Positions 27,930 through 36,749 of a DNA stretch of 56,218 nt are shown here, piece by piece. The notes under the pieces are model-generated. The model was given only the letters and a program-made list of their open reading frames with translations, ran no database searches and was not told where the DNA came from. The stretch spans positions 1 through 56,218 of the forward strand of contig JADHUM010000019.1 in assembly GCA_016784545.1 (NCBI GenBank). Direction: 5' to 3'. Each line of letters opens with the position of its first letter. The first letter of the stretch is position 1. The position numbers and the translations under genes are program-made. The stretch is from Candidatus Neomarinimicrobiota bacterium. Lineage in GTDB: Bacteria > Fidelibacterota > UBA8477 > JABMPR01.

Positions 27930-29039
27930 TTACCTGATCTTGAATGTCGACAGCGTTAGAAAGGCGAAGAGAATTCCCATGATCCAAAAGCGGATCACTA
28001 TTTTATTCTCATCCCAACCTTTTAGTTCATAATGATGGTGAATCGGGGCCATGCGAAATAGCCGGCGACCTTCACCATGCTTCTTTTTGGTATATTTGAA
28101 GTAGCGCACTTGAATGATCACGGAGATGGATTCAATGATGAATACACCACCTGCGAAGGGGAGTAGAAACTCTTTCTTCAGCATGACTGCCACCGCCCCA
28201 AGTGCGGCACCAAGAGCCAGCGACCCTGTATCGCCCATAAAGACCTCTGCAGGTCGAGCGTTAAACCAGAGAAAACCAAGCGAAGCTCCAATAAGTGCCG
28301 CACAAAAGACAGTGAGCTCTCCTGCACTAGGGAGATATATGATATTTAAATATTGACTAAAATCTGCACGGCCTGTGATATAGGCTATGCCAGCAAAAAC
28401 GAGGGCTGCGATTGCCATAAGACCTGAAGCAAGACCATCGAGACCGTCGCTGAGGTTGACAGAATTTGACGTTGCAGTAATAACAAAAATAACAAAGGGG
28501 ATGTATATCCAGGCAGATTTGAGATCGAAAACCAGGTCCTTGAAAAAGGGGAGGGTAGTAGCAGTCTCAACACCTGCAAATTCAGGATGAAGTACCATGA
28601 CGCCACCCAATACCAAGCCCAGACTTATTTGCCCAAGGAGTTTATAGCGGGCGATAAGACCTTTCTTAGACTTTTTTACGGCCTTGAGATAGTCATCGAT
28701 AAATCCAACAATTCCCATCCAGACCACTGAGACCACCATCATTTGGATATAGACATTATCTAACCTGCCAAATAAGAGAGTAGGTACCAGAATCGCACCG
28801 ATAATGATGAGGCCACCCATGGTAGGGGTCCCGGCTTTGGCCGAGTGGGATTCAGGTCCGTTGGTTCGAATAGTTTCGCCAATTTGCATTTTATGCAGTT
28901 TTTTAATAATCCAGGGGCCTACAATAAATGAAAACAGGACCGCAGTAATGGCAGCACCAGCTGAGCGAAAGGAAATGTATCGGAATACGTTCAATGCAGA
29001 GAAGTATTCCTGGAGGGGCAACAGTAAATGATATAGCAT
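27930..29039 (-). CDS. mraY: MraY, phospho-MurNAc-pentapeptide transferase
   Basis: MraY makes lipid I by moving phospho-MurNAc-pentapeptide onto undecaprenyl phosphate. The 369-residue, ten-helix protein has GTPTMGGLIII, the metal-site DD in VGFIDDYLKAVKKS, NSVNLSDGLDGLASG, FMGDTGSLALGAALG, and the histidine cluster PIHHHYELKGW. All catalytic residues are present. It overlaps murF by one base and sits one base ahead of murD. Confidence 0.98.
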   Translation of the reverse strand: MLYHLLLPLQEYFSALNVFRYISFRSAGAAITAVLFSFIVGPWIIKKLHKMQIGETIRTNGPESHSAKAGTPTMGGLIIIGAILVPTLLFGRLDNVYIQMMVVSVVWMGIVGFIDDYLKAVKKSKKGLIARYKLLGQISLGLVLGGVMVLHPEFAGVETATTLPFFKDLVFDLKSAWIYIPFVIFVITATSNSVNLSDGLDGLASGLMAIAALVFAGIAYITGRADFSQYLNIIYLPSAGELTVFCAALIGASLGFLWFNARPAEVFMGDTGSLALGAALGAVAVMLKKEFLLPFAGGVFIIESISVIIQVRYFKYTKKKHGEGRRLFRMAPIHHHYELKGWDENKIVIRFWIMGILFAFLTLSTFKIR

Positions 29040-30406
29040 TAGTTGTTTTCCTTATAGGCATTGACATAATCTTCCAACTGCATCCCACGAGACCCTTTTA
29101 AATAAACAAGGTCTCCTTGCTTGACTTCATTCAAGAAATGTTGAAGAGATTGTGATTTATCTTTGCTGTAGAAAAGTGATGTAAAACCCTGTTCTTTAAG
29201 GTAATTAGCACTACTGGAAACTGCTTCCCCAAATAAAATAATGTAATCAAATCCGGCCATGAGCATTTGTGAAGCAGCTTTGATATGTGATTCGATGCTC
29301 TGAACACCAAGCTCCAGCATGTCGGCGAAAATGAGAATTTTTCTTGCTGACGTCTTGATTTCAGCCATGGTTTCAAATCCAACTTTTGCACTGGCTGGAT
29401 TAGCATTATAGGCATCATTATAGAAGTGCACCCCCCCAACTTCTTCATGTTGCATGCGTCCAGCTTCACCTGGGTAATTCTCAAGAGCTTCCTGAAGTTG
29501 GTCAAAGCGAATACCATTTTGTAAAGCAATGGTAGCTGCAGCAGCTGCATTTAACACGATGGCCTTCCCAGCCTGACTCAAATGGGCAGAGAATTTTCTG
29601 AATTGAAGATCATAGCAACCTAAGACATCCGGTCCTGCCATTGTGAAGCTGCGTTCAACTTCCTTTTTAAAGCTAAAGGCGATATGATTGGGGCAGCTCT
29701 GCCCCAACTGTGCGACTCTTTGATCATCAACATTCACGAAGGCGCGCCCATGGTTGGCACCGAGATATTGAAATAATTCACCCTTGGTAGCTTGAATAGT
29801 CTCGATATCATGAAAAAATTCAGTGTGTGCCAAAGCGATATTGGTGATGACACCTTGATCCGGTTGGGCAATTTCGCACAGGTACTGGATATCACCTTTT
29901 TGGCTGGCGCCCATTTCAATCACTGCCACTTCATGGGATTCGTTCAGCTTCAGAATTGTCAATGGTAAGCCAATATGATTGTTAAAGTTACCATCAGTTG
30001 ATAATACGGAAAATCGCTTGCTCAGGATATGCGCGAGCAGGTTTTTTGTGGATGTTTTTCCGTTTGTCCCTGTAATGGCGATGAGAGGTATCTTAAAAAG
30101 CTTCCGGTGTGCAGTGGCAAGGTCAGCAAGAGATTTGACCGGATCTTCTGTCATTATCAGAGGGATGGAAGCGTCCCAATCTTCGTATCCGTCCCATGAA
30201 GTGGAGGCCATAACTGCTGAAGCGCCACGGGAAATGGCTTTTGGGATATAGTCATGACCATCCACTTGGGAACCGATAAATGCAACGAAGAGGTCTCCAG
30301 CATTTAAGCTTCGAGTATCAATACTGACACCGGTTATGGGGGACATGATGGCCCCCTTAATGCTTACATCAGGGAGCGACGTAATAGTTTCAGGCAGAAT
30401 AGCCAT
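29039..30406 (-). CDS. murF: MurF, UDP-MurNAc-tripeptide--D-Ala-D-Ala ligase
   Basis: MurF completes the cytoplasmic precursor by adding D-Ala-D-Ala. The 455-residue protein has SIDTRSLNAGDLFVAFIG, ATP loop ITGTNGKTSTKNLLAHIL, VIEMGASQKGDIQYL, ITNIALAHTEFF and YNDAYNANPAS, a MurF set. No ddl gene supplying D-Ala-D-Ala is in this window. It overlaps murE by 17 bases. Confidence 0.97.
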   Translation of the reverse strand: MAILPETITSLPDVSIKGAIMSPITGVSIDTRSLNAGDLFVAFIGSQVDGHDYIPKAISRGASAVMASTSWDGYEDWDASIPLIMTEDPVKSLADLATAHRKLFKIPLIAITGTNGKTSTKNLLAHILSKRFSVLSTDGNFNNHIGLPLTILKLNESHEVAVIEMGASQKGDIQYLCEIAQPDQGVITNIALAHTEFFHDIETIQATKGELFQYLGANHGRAFVNVDDQRVAQLGQSCPNHIAFSFKKEVERSFTMAGPDVLGCYDLQFRKFSAHLSQAGKAIVLNAAAAATIALQNGIRFDQLQEALENYPGEAGRMQHEEVGGVHFYNDAYNANPASAKVGFETMAEIKTSARKILIFADMLELGVQSIESHIKAASQMLMAGFDYIILFGEAVSSSANYLKEQGFTSLFYSKDKSQSLQHFLNEVKQGDLVYLKGSRGMQLEDYVNAYKENN

Positions 30407-31862
30407 GTTGCTCCATGAATTGATCTACAATTGTCATATCGCTAAAAGGTTTGCGTTCACCCATGATTTCCTGGTAAGGCTCATGCCCCTTGCCCAGCAC
30501 AGCAACGATATCGCCTGGTTTGGCTTCCAGTAAAGCCGCGTTTATTGCTTCAGTCCGATCTTGAATGACGCAATAATTTGAGCGCTCGCCGCAACCAGCA
30601 ATGATCTCCTGGATAATATTGAGAGGTGCCTCTGTTCGAGGATTGTCATCTGTGATGAATGCTTTACTGGAGAGGCGAGTTGCAATTTCACCCATAATGG
30701 GACGCTTACCCTTGTCCCTGTCACCACCACAGCCAAAAACAGTGATGAGACGATTCTCCGGGTAGGATTCAGCCAGGGTCGCGAGTACGGTTTCCATGGC
30801 ATCCGGTGTATGCGCATAATCCACAAAAACCTGAAAAGGTGCACGGTGTGTTATTTTTTCCAAACGACCAGGTACCATGGGAAGCGTTTTGGCCGAGATC
30901 TCAACCTTCTCAATATCACATTCCAACTCGATGGCTGCTGCATAGGCTGCCAGGAAGTTATAATAGTTGAAAGTTCCAACAGTATTTACCTGTACAACTC
31001 TTTGCCCATAAGGCGTATCCAGGGTGAGTTCAACACCCCGACGGTTTATTGAATGGTCCAGGATTCGGTATTCTGCAATTGAGTTATAGCCGTATCGGAT
31101 AATTTTCGCTACGCAAACTTCTATGATTCTTTCTGCATAGGGATCATCCATATTGACTACAGCTACAGATTCTTTAGGTAAGCCCTTGAAAAGCAGCTGT
31201 TTTGCTGCCAGATAGTCTTCGAGGGAACCATGGTAGTCGAGATGATCCTGGGTAAGATTTGTGTACACTGCAACGTCAAAGGTCAGTCCGTCAACTCGAT
31301 TTTGTGAAAGGGCATGAGAAGAAACCTCCAGGGTCACTGCTTTTGCCCCATGAGAAACAAATTCTGCAAGAATTTCATATAGATCAGCAGATTCTGGAGT
31401 GGTATGCATGAGATCAATGTCAACATCATCCATCTCAGCGCCTGTGGTGCCAATACGTCCAGCCAAGGTTCCACTTTGAGTAAGGAGATGCTGAACAAAA
31501 TAATTGGTTGTGGTTTTGCCATTCGTTCCAGTGATGGCTACCAGCTTTAAACCCTCTTCAGGATGGCCAAAATAGCTAGAAGCGATGACTGGTAAGGCCA
31601 ATCGTGAGTCTTGCACCAATATTGAAACTATGTTTTCTGGAATGACGAAATCTGACCGATCATATACAATGACCTGAGCCCCATTCTCAATGGCAGTGTA
31701 TATAAAATCATGACCATCTGTAATGAGACCGCGTACGGCGATAAATAGATGTCCCGCTTGAACCTGTCTGGAATCATAGCTGATACCAGTGACTTCCGTA
31801 TTCTGCTCACCGCGTGTTTCTAAAATTTCCGGGACTTGCTGAATGATATTAATTAGTTGCAT
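30390..31862 (-). CDS. murE: MurE, UDP-MurNAc-dipeptide--meso-DAP ligase
   Basis: MurE adds the third stem-peptide residue. The 490-residue protein has SYDSRQVQAGHLFIAVRG, ATP loop ITGTNGKTTTNYFVQHLL, TTPESADLYE, LEVSSHALSQNRV, NLTQDHLDYHGS and FVDYAHTPDAM. The specificity loop reads DDNPRTEAP (about residue 405). The DNPR form is known to select meso-diaminopimelate, so this organism probably has DAP-type peptidoglycan. It overlaps the PBP gene by one base and murF by 17. Confidence 0.97.
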   Translation of the reverse strand: MQLINIIQQVPEILETRGEQNTEVTGISYDSRQVQAGHLFIAVRGLITDGHDFIYTAIENGAQVIVYDRSDFVIPENIVSILVQDSRLALPVIASSYFGHPEEGLKLVAITGTNGKTTTNYFVQHLLTQSGTLAGRIGTTGAEMDDVDIDLMHTTPESADLYEILAEFVSHGAKAVTLEVSSHALSQNRVDGLTFDVAVYTNLTQDHLDYHGSLEDYLAAKQLLFKGLPKESVAVVNMDDPYAERIIEVCVAKIIRYGYNSIAEYRILDHSINRRGVELTLDTPYGQRVVQVNTVGTFNYYNFLAAYAAAIELECDIEKVEISAKTLPMVPGRLEKITHRAPFQVFVDYAHTPDAMETVLATLAESYPENRLITVFGCGGDRDKGKRPIMGEIATRLSSKAFITDDNPRTEAPLNIIQEIIAGCGERSNYCVIQDRTEAINAALLEAKPGDIVAVLGKGHEPYQEIMGERKPFSDMTIVDQFMEQHGYSA

Positions 31863-33835
31863 TATTCACCCAAATAGATTTCTACAGATTGACCTGTTTT
31901 AAGTGTTTTGCCCGCTGCTGGCACCTGTCTGATGACTCGTCCACTTCCGTGAGGGACTGGCTTGAGACCCATGGCATAAAGCCCTGAAAGACTCATCTTC
32001 AAACTCATACCCAATAAATCAGGCATGGTGATCTGAGCAGTGTTAGCCTTCATGACTGGGAGGGAGGAGCTCAGCAATTGTCCCTGAAGCGACTGCGGTG
32101 CCTCGCGGATGCTTTCATCTCTGTCCTTAGGTACAGAGGCCTGTAAATAAGGCTCTGCGTCTCGTCCTTTAAGATTATAAATCCGTCGATAAATTTCCTT
32201 GGCAATGGGAGCTGCAATCATTCCACCGGTGTACCCACCTTTTCTGGGATGGTCCACGGTGACGATCAATGTATATTCAGGATCCTCTGAGGGATAAAAA
32301 CTGGCGAAGGAAGCAACATACTCACTGACATATTTGCCATTTTTTAGTTTTTTAGCGGTACCGGTCTTACCTGCTATTCTCAGGTTGGGCAGGAATGCTT
32401 TGTGCCCCGTTCCTTGAGAGACCGCTTTCTCAAGAATATCAGACATGGTATGCATGGTTTTTTCTGAAGCCACACGACGCAACGCATCCATACGGTCAAT
32501 TTTCTGCTCATGTCCCTTTGGCGTTTTGAGCTTTTGAATGAGCTGAGGCTTCATAAGAATACCACCGTTTCCGATGGCAGAGTAAGCCATGGCCATCTGC
32601 AGAGTGGTCACAGACACTTCATAGCCAATGGCAATTTCAGATTTTGATAAATCGGACCAGAGCTTGTTGTTTTTTAGAGAGCCACTGCTCTCATATGGGA
32701 ATTGAATACCACTTTTTTCGCTGAATCCAAATTTCCGGGCCGTATTAAACATCTGTTTTTCATCAAGTAATTCCATGGCCTTGATGATTCCAATATTGGA
32801 TGAATTCTGAAGAACTTCTGCGAAGGTTAGCTTGTCAAATGATTTCCAATCCTTTACATCTATCCCATGAATGGAGTATTCGCCTCTTTCACAATCGAAA
32901 ACGTCCATGGGATGAACCTTATTGTCCTCCAGTAGCGCGGTGGCACCAACTACCTTAAATGTTGAGCCAGGCTCAAAAGCTGACATGATGGGGTGAGCTA
33001 TCAAGGATGCTTCAGTGATTTTGGAGCGTGAATTCGGATTAAAGGTCGGTATGTTTGCCAGAGCCAGTATTTCACCTGTACTTGGATCAACCAGGATTGC
33101 CTCAGCCTTATCTGCGTTGTGTCTCGCAACTGCTTCGCGTAATTCTTCTTCAATGATTATCTGGATGTCTACATCAATGGTAAGAAAGCAATCATCCCCA
33201 TTGATGGGCTTCTGCTCTCTAAAGCCGCCCCTGATCCTGGTATTGCCCCGACCATCAGAACCAAGCTCTCTCCACCCATCTATCCCTGCCAGTTGATGAT
33301 CGTAATAATCTTCCAAACCTGACAGCCCATGGTTTTCTGTTCCCACAAAGCCAATCAATGGTGCTGCTACATCACCATAGGGATAATAACGCCGTACGTT
33401 TGACTGAACTTGAACACCAACAGGGAGGGGGCTCTGGCTCAATTCGCGACCCAAACGGGGATTCACGTCTTTTTCAAGATAGACAAATGACTTTTTGGTT
33501 TTCAGTTTGTTGAGATAGTAACGTTTCGACTTGTTGAATGTTTTGCTAAACAATCTGGCGACTGCATCTTTGTCTTTCACTTGAGCAGGGTGAGCTGAAA
33601 ATGTGAAATGCTCTATATTATCAGTGAGCTTTTTGCCATAGCGATCATAAAAATTTCCCCGCAGGGGTGATATGGCTATCTTGTCCTCGAATTGTGACTC
33701 CAGCGCTGTTCCAAGATTGTCTGGATCAATCACCTGGATATAGAACATCTTCAGGACCAGGGTAGCCCAGATGATGATGGAAGTAACAACCACAAAGATG
33801 TACCGTCCGCGAAATTTCTTGTAGGTCATACTCAT
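31862..33835 (-). CDS. ftsI: FtsI-type division transpeptidase (PBP) with PASTA domain
   Basis: This class B penicillin-binding protein crosslinks septal peptidoglycan. The 657 residues hold one N-terminal membrane helix (about 12-32) and a pedestal domain with ISPLRGNFYDRYGK. The transpeptidase has S291-TFK294, the SSN box (about 343) and KTG in AGKTGTAKKL (about 488). A C-terminal PASTA domain (about 595-657) starts TMPDLLGMSLKMSL. The PASTA tail is common in FtsI of FCB bacteria and Spo/Pbp proteins of Firmicutes but absent from E. coli FtsI. One-base and 4-base overlaps join it to murE and ftsL. Confidence 0.95.
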   Translation of the reverse strand: MSMTYKKFRGRYIFVVVTSIIIWATLVLKMFYIQVIDPDNLGTALESQFEDKIAISPLRGNFYDRYGKKLTDNIEHFTFSAHPAQVKDKDAVARLFSKTFNKSKRYYLNKLKTKKSFVYLEKDVNPRLGRELSQSPLPVGVQVQSNVRRYYPYGDVAAPLIGFVGTENHGLSGLEDYYDHQLAGIDGWRELGSDGRGNTRIRGGFREQKPINGDDCFLTIDVDIQIIIEEELREAVARHNADKAEAILVDPSTGEILALANIPTFNPNSRSKITEASLIAHPIMSAFEPGSTFKVVGATALLEDNKVHPMDVFDCERGEYSIHGIDVKDWKSFDKLTFAEVLQNSSNIGIIKAMELLDEKQMFNTARKFGFSEKSGIQFPYESSGSLKNNKLWSDLSKSEIAIGYEVSVTTLQMAMAYSAIGNGGILMKPQLIQKLKTPKGHEQKIDRMDALRRVASEKTMHTMSDILEKAVSQGTGHKAFLPNLRIAGKTGTAKKLKNGKYVSEYVASFASFYPSEDPEYTLIVTVDHPRKGGYTGGMIAAPIAKEIYRRIYNLKGRDAEPYLQASVPKDRDESIREAPQSLQGQLLSSSLPVMKANTAQITMPDLLGMSLKMSLSGLYAMGLKPVPHGSGRVIRQVPAAGKTLKTGQSVEIYLGE

Positions 33836-34131
33836 TTGAGATTTACCCTGACTTCGCGTGTTTCCGGATCAGGCTGAACGAGTCCCAACTTTTCACGGGC
33901 AAGTTTTGAGAGTTTATCTGGGCGATGAAGACGATTTCTCTCACTCTGTACAAGATTGTATTCCCCCCGCAATTTGATTTCGCGGGTTCGAAGTGAATCC
34001 AGCTTCAATTCACCTGATCTGACTTCTTCGCCCAGCCATATATATAGAAAGAGCAAACTGGCGACCACAGGTATCATCCCTATATAGAGAATCGTCTTTA
34101 GGATTTCCTTGCGGGTCTCAGACTGCCGCAT
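33832..34131 (-). CDS. ftsL: FtsL-like division protein
   Basis: This small bitopic protein (99 aa) has one membrane helix (about 13-32) and a coiled coil (about 36-72), then LAREKLGLVQPD. That last segment is the conserved turn of FtsL/DivIC proteins. It lies between rsmH and the PBP gene, which is the standard ftsL position, and overlaps both (14 and 4 bases). FtsL, FtsQ and a DivIC/FtsB partner normally form a complex; no ftsB is seen in this window. Confidence 0.82.
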   Translation of the reverse strand: MRQSETRKEILKTILYIGMIPVVASLLFLYIWLGEEVRSGELKLDSLRTREIKLRGEYNLVQSERNRLHRPDKLSKLAREKLGLVQPDPETREVRVNLK

Positions 34132-35068
34132 GCGACGTCCTTTCAGCTACACGAAGTTTTGCACTTCTGGCTCGGGGGTTTAATTGAGCTTCTTCCGGAC
34201 TGGCTGTTATAGGTTTTCCACTGATGCGCAGCAGTAGAGGAATTTTTACTTCACTATCATGCATGCCAGGTTGCCGTGGAACATCCTGAGACCATTCACG
34301 GAAATGATTTTTCACCATGCGATCTTCCAGGGAGTGATACGAGATGACAGCCAGACGGCCGCCAGGGGCTAAAACTTGAATTGCTATATTCAGGACGGTC
34401 TCAAGAACTTCCATTTCGCGATTGACTTCGATTCTGAATGCCTGAAAAACACGTGCAAATGATTTATTGCGAAACCGAGGGTCGACACAGCCAGCGACCG
34501 CTTCGCGGAGCTCATCAATTTGCGTCAGTCTTTTATTGGTTCTCATATTCACAATTTTACGCGCTATCCTGCGACTATTCCTTTCCTCTCCGAAGCGATA
34601 CATGATATCTGCAAGCTGTTCCTGCGAGTATTCATTAATCACCGTTTCGGCAGTAAGCTCATTTGAGCGGTCAAAACGCATGTCCAGGGGACCTTCAAGA
34701 CTAAAGGCGAATCCTCTTTCTGGATCGTCCAGGGAAAAGGAGTTCAGCCCGAGATCCAGTAGGATTCCGTGGACTTTCGTCATATTCAGGTCAACCAGCA
34801 CCTGATCCAAATTCTCAAAGTTCGTGCACTTCAAGTGCAGTGTTTGCTTAATTAGGGAAGGGTCGAATTGTTGGAGGGCAGATTCATCCTGATCGATACC
34901 GATCAGAGTAGCATCAGCATTTAACAGTAAGGATATTGCTTTTGAGTGTCCACCGAGACCGAAGGTGCCATCTATGTATATCCCAGATCGATCGTTTATC
35001 ATCAGCGCGCAAACCTCGTCCACCAGTACTGGTGTGTGACGAAATTTCGGCTGACTTAGTTGATTCAC
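34118..35068 (-). CDS. rsmH: RsmH (MraW), 16S rRNA C1402 N4-methyltransferase
   Basis: RsmH methylates N4 of C1402 in 16S rRNA using S-adenosylmethionine. The 316-residue protein begins HTPVLVDEVCALM and has IDGTFGLGGHSKAI (SAM-binding), ILLDLGLNSFSLDDPERGFAF, ARVFQAFRIEVNREME and VISYHSLEDRMVKNHF. These are all diagnostic. It follows mraZ with a 4-base overlap, the near-universal start of dcw operons. Confidence 0.97.
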   Translation of the reverse strand: MNQLSQPKFRHTPVLVDEVCALMINDRSGIYIDGTFGLGGHSKAISLLLNADATLIGIDQDESALQQFDPSLIKQTLHLKCTNFENLDQVLVDLNMTKVHGILLDLGLNSFSLDDPERGFAFSLEGPLDMRFDRSNELTAETVINEYSQEQLADIMYRFGEERNSRRIARKIVNMRTNKRLTQIDELREAVAGCVDPRFRNKSFARVFQAFRIEVNREMEVLETVLNIAIQVLAPGGRLAVISYHSLEDRMVKNHFREWSQDVPRQPGMHDSEVKIPLLLRISGKPITASPEEAQLNPRARSAKLRVAERTSHAAV

Positions 35069-35526
35069 GATGATCTAGTGTACTTGTCAATGGCTTCTAT
35101 ATCCTCAGCATCAAGTTGGAACTCAGTTTCCTCATAGCGTTTGAGAATGTCCGGATCCCAGATTTCGATTTCGTCGATCATCCCAATAATCACGACTTCT
35201 TTATCAACCCCGGCAAATTGCAGAAGGTTTGCAGGTATCATAACGCGACCCTGGCTATCGAATTTCAGGGGGGTGGCAAATCGAGTAGCCTGTCTTTTAT
35301 AGGCTCGGTGTGCTCGAAGTTTCGAAGAAAGTGTAAGTAACTCATCTTCCTTCTCACGCCATTTGTCTAGTGAGTATACAACGATATTCTCTTCCTCGCC
35401 TCGTGTCACCACGAAGGTGTCCTCACTTGTCTCCGGTAACGCTTTGCGAAATTTCGCAGGAATATTCAATCGACCTTTTGCATCAATTGAATAACGAAAT
35501 TCGCCTGTAAATGTGTTTGTTCCCAT
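35065..35526 (-). CDS. mraZ: MraZ, dcw-operon transcriptional regulator
   Basis: MraZ is a ring-forming AbrB-like DNA-binding protein that usually represses its own dcw operon by binding TGGG-containing direct repeats. The 153 residues contain two swapped-hairpin domains: FTGEFRYSIDAKGRLNIPAK near the start and ATPLKFDSQGRVMIPANLL in the second half. Length is normal. Upstream is a pair of 17-bp direct repeats (35550-35597), the probable operator. It is the first gene of the operon. Confidence 0.96.
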   Translation of the reverse strand: MGTNTFTGEFRYSIDAKGRLNIPAKFRKALPETSEDTFVVTRGEEENIVVYSLDKWREKEDELLTLSSKLRAHRAYKRQATRFATPLKFDSQGRVMIPANLLQFAGVDKEVVIIGMIDEIEIWDPDILKRYEETEFQLDAEDIEAIDKYTRSS

Positions 35527-35549
35527 TTCCCGTTTCAGCTTTCTAATAA

Positions 35550-35566
35550 TAGGGATATTTACCCAC
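35550..35566 (-). promoter_or_regulatory. Candidate MraZ operator, promoter-distal-to-TATAAT copy
   Basis: On the minus strand this reads GTGGGTAAATATCCCTA. It matches the second copy at 35581-35597 at 14 of 17 bases and has the same orientation. GTGGG and CCC at the ends also give it inverted symmetry. It lies in the untranslated leader of mraZ, 24 bases from the start codon. MraZ is known to bind TGGG repeats; binding here is inferred. Confidence 0.6.
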
Positions 35567-35580
35567 TATTAACCATAAGT

Positions 35581-35597
35581 TAGGGATTATAACCCAC
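35581..35597 (-). promoter_or_regulatory. Candidate MraZ operator overlapping a TATAAT box
   Basis: On the minus strand this reads GTGGGTTATAATCCCTA, and contains a perfect TATAAT (35586-35591). The repeat start-to-start distance to the other copy is 31 bases, about three helical turns, so both would face the same side. A -35 element is not clear: TTGCCA lies 20 bases upstream, longer than ideal. If TATAAT is the -10 box, the mraZ leader would be about 50 bases and the repressor would cover the promoter. Confidence 0.6.
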
Positions 35598-35840
35598 AAA
35601 TCAAGAAAAAATGGCAAAATATTGTGATAATTTTGCCAGGGGTGTATTAACAGGATGCTTTGTTGGGTGATGATTATTACATGAATCTATATGGATAAAT
35701 GCATATAATACAATAAGATAAATGATCTTTAAGATCTAACCAGTTTTGGAAATGTGGGGGCTGGTGAATGAAGCGTGGGTTAAAAACCCAGGTGTTTTTC
35801 CTGATTAAGCCTGGAAATGACGCTTAACAGGGGAAGCGAA
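35598..35840. other. Intergenic region between rodZ-like gene and mraZ
   Basis: No gene is seen here. It is AT-rich and has a perfect hairpin, TGGGTT-AAA-AACCCA (35776-35790), plus a weaker TTAAGC/GCTTAA-type stem next to it. These may mark the 3' end of the rodZ-like transcript, but there is no good T-run on the minus strand. Confidence 0.4.
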
Positions 35841-36635
35841 CTACAGGGTTGGATAGGTCTGTAAGTGTCCACCTGTGGAATCTGCTGTAACCACTAACCA
35901 GGAATTGCTAAATGGCGATCCTGGCAAGGTATCGCCTTTTACTGATAACAGGGCAGCCTCACCGGGATACAACTGCAGTTCAGTTGAATCAGTGAGTAGA
36001 AAATTAAGGGATAGTCCTGGCGCCTGGAACAAGGTGTCAGTTATAAGTGGACCGTCATTTCGGATAATGGAGAGAAAATCGGTTGATGTCACCGTCAAGG
36101 TATCCAAATTGGCAGAGAGGAGTGACCCTGAAATATTCATTGATTCCATGCTCTCCGTGCGATTCATTGGCGGTAGGAGTGAGGAAAGCGGCTTAGAATC
36201 AGAAGCATTGTCTGGTTGTAAGAGACTCTTGCCAAAGATGATGACGATAATCATTACCACCACTACACCCACAAGGCGAATCACATTACTCTGGGATCCC
36301 TTTTCCATCTCTAACAAGTTCTGAGCCTCAGAGAGCATTGCTCCACTCATATCCTGAGATGCATTTAAATCTGAAGATATATTACCAGAAACGCCCTGTT
36401 CCCCAGTCAATTTAAGCTCATTTTCAAGACCGCGGAGGATATCCTCAACGGGATAATCTATAGCTTGGGCATAGGCTTTCATGAATAATCGGACATAGGG
36501 TACAGGGAGAATGTGATAATCACCCTGTTCAAGTGCCTGTAGGATGCGAACGTTAATTTTTATATCCTCGGAGATCTCCTCCAGGATAAGTCCTTTTTTC
36601 AGGCGATGGTTTCTTAAGTCCTCATGAAATGCCAC
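35841..36635 (-). CDS. RodZ-like HTH/transmembrane protein
   Basis: This bitopic protein links cytoplasmic cytoskeleton to the envelope in RodZ-type systems. The 264 residues hold an N-terminal HTH_25 domain (about 5-85, with LRNHRLKKGLILEEISEDI and YVRLFMKAYAQAIDYP). A single membrane helix follows (about 119-139). The periplasmic beta-rich domain resembles DUF4115 at the C-terminal end. The linker is Ser-rich. HTH_25 in RodZ binds MreB rather than DNA, but no mreB gene is in the window. It sits directly upstream of the dcw operon. Confidence 0.82.
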   Translation of the reverse strand: MAFHEDLRNHRLKKGLILEEISEDIKINVRILQALEQGDYHILPVPYVRLFMKAYAQAIDYPVEDILRGLENELKLTGEQGVSGNISSDLNASQDMSGAMLSEAQNLLEMEKGSQSNVIRLVGVVVVMIIVIIFGKSLLQPDNASDSKPLSSLLPPMNRTESMESMNISGSLLSANLDTLTVTSTDFLSIIRNDGPLITDTLFQAPGLSLNFLLTDSTELQLYPGEAALLSVKGDTLPGSPFSNSWLVVTADSTGGHLQTYPTL

Positions 36636-36749
36636 GATAGTTCCTCTTCGCTAAGTGCTGGTGAGTTTAAGTATTTTTCCACGTAAATCAAGACCGCAGA
36701 AAGGGAGGCCTATATGTTTTTCCCAGGAAAAAGGGAAATCATAAAAAGA

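Noticed and set aside
35598-35840. Small gene between rodZ-like and mraZ
   Set aside because: No start with a ribosome binding site and no recognisable product; the region looks regulatory.
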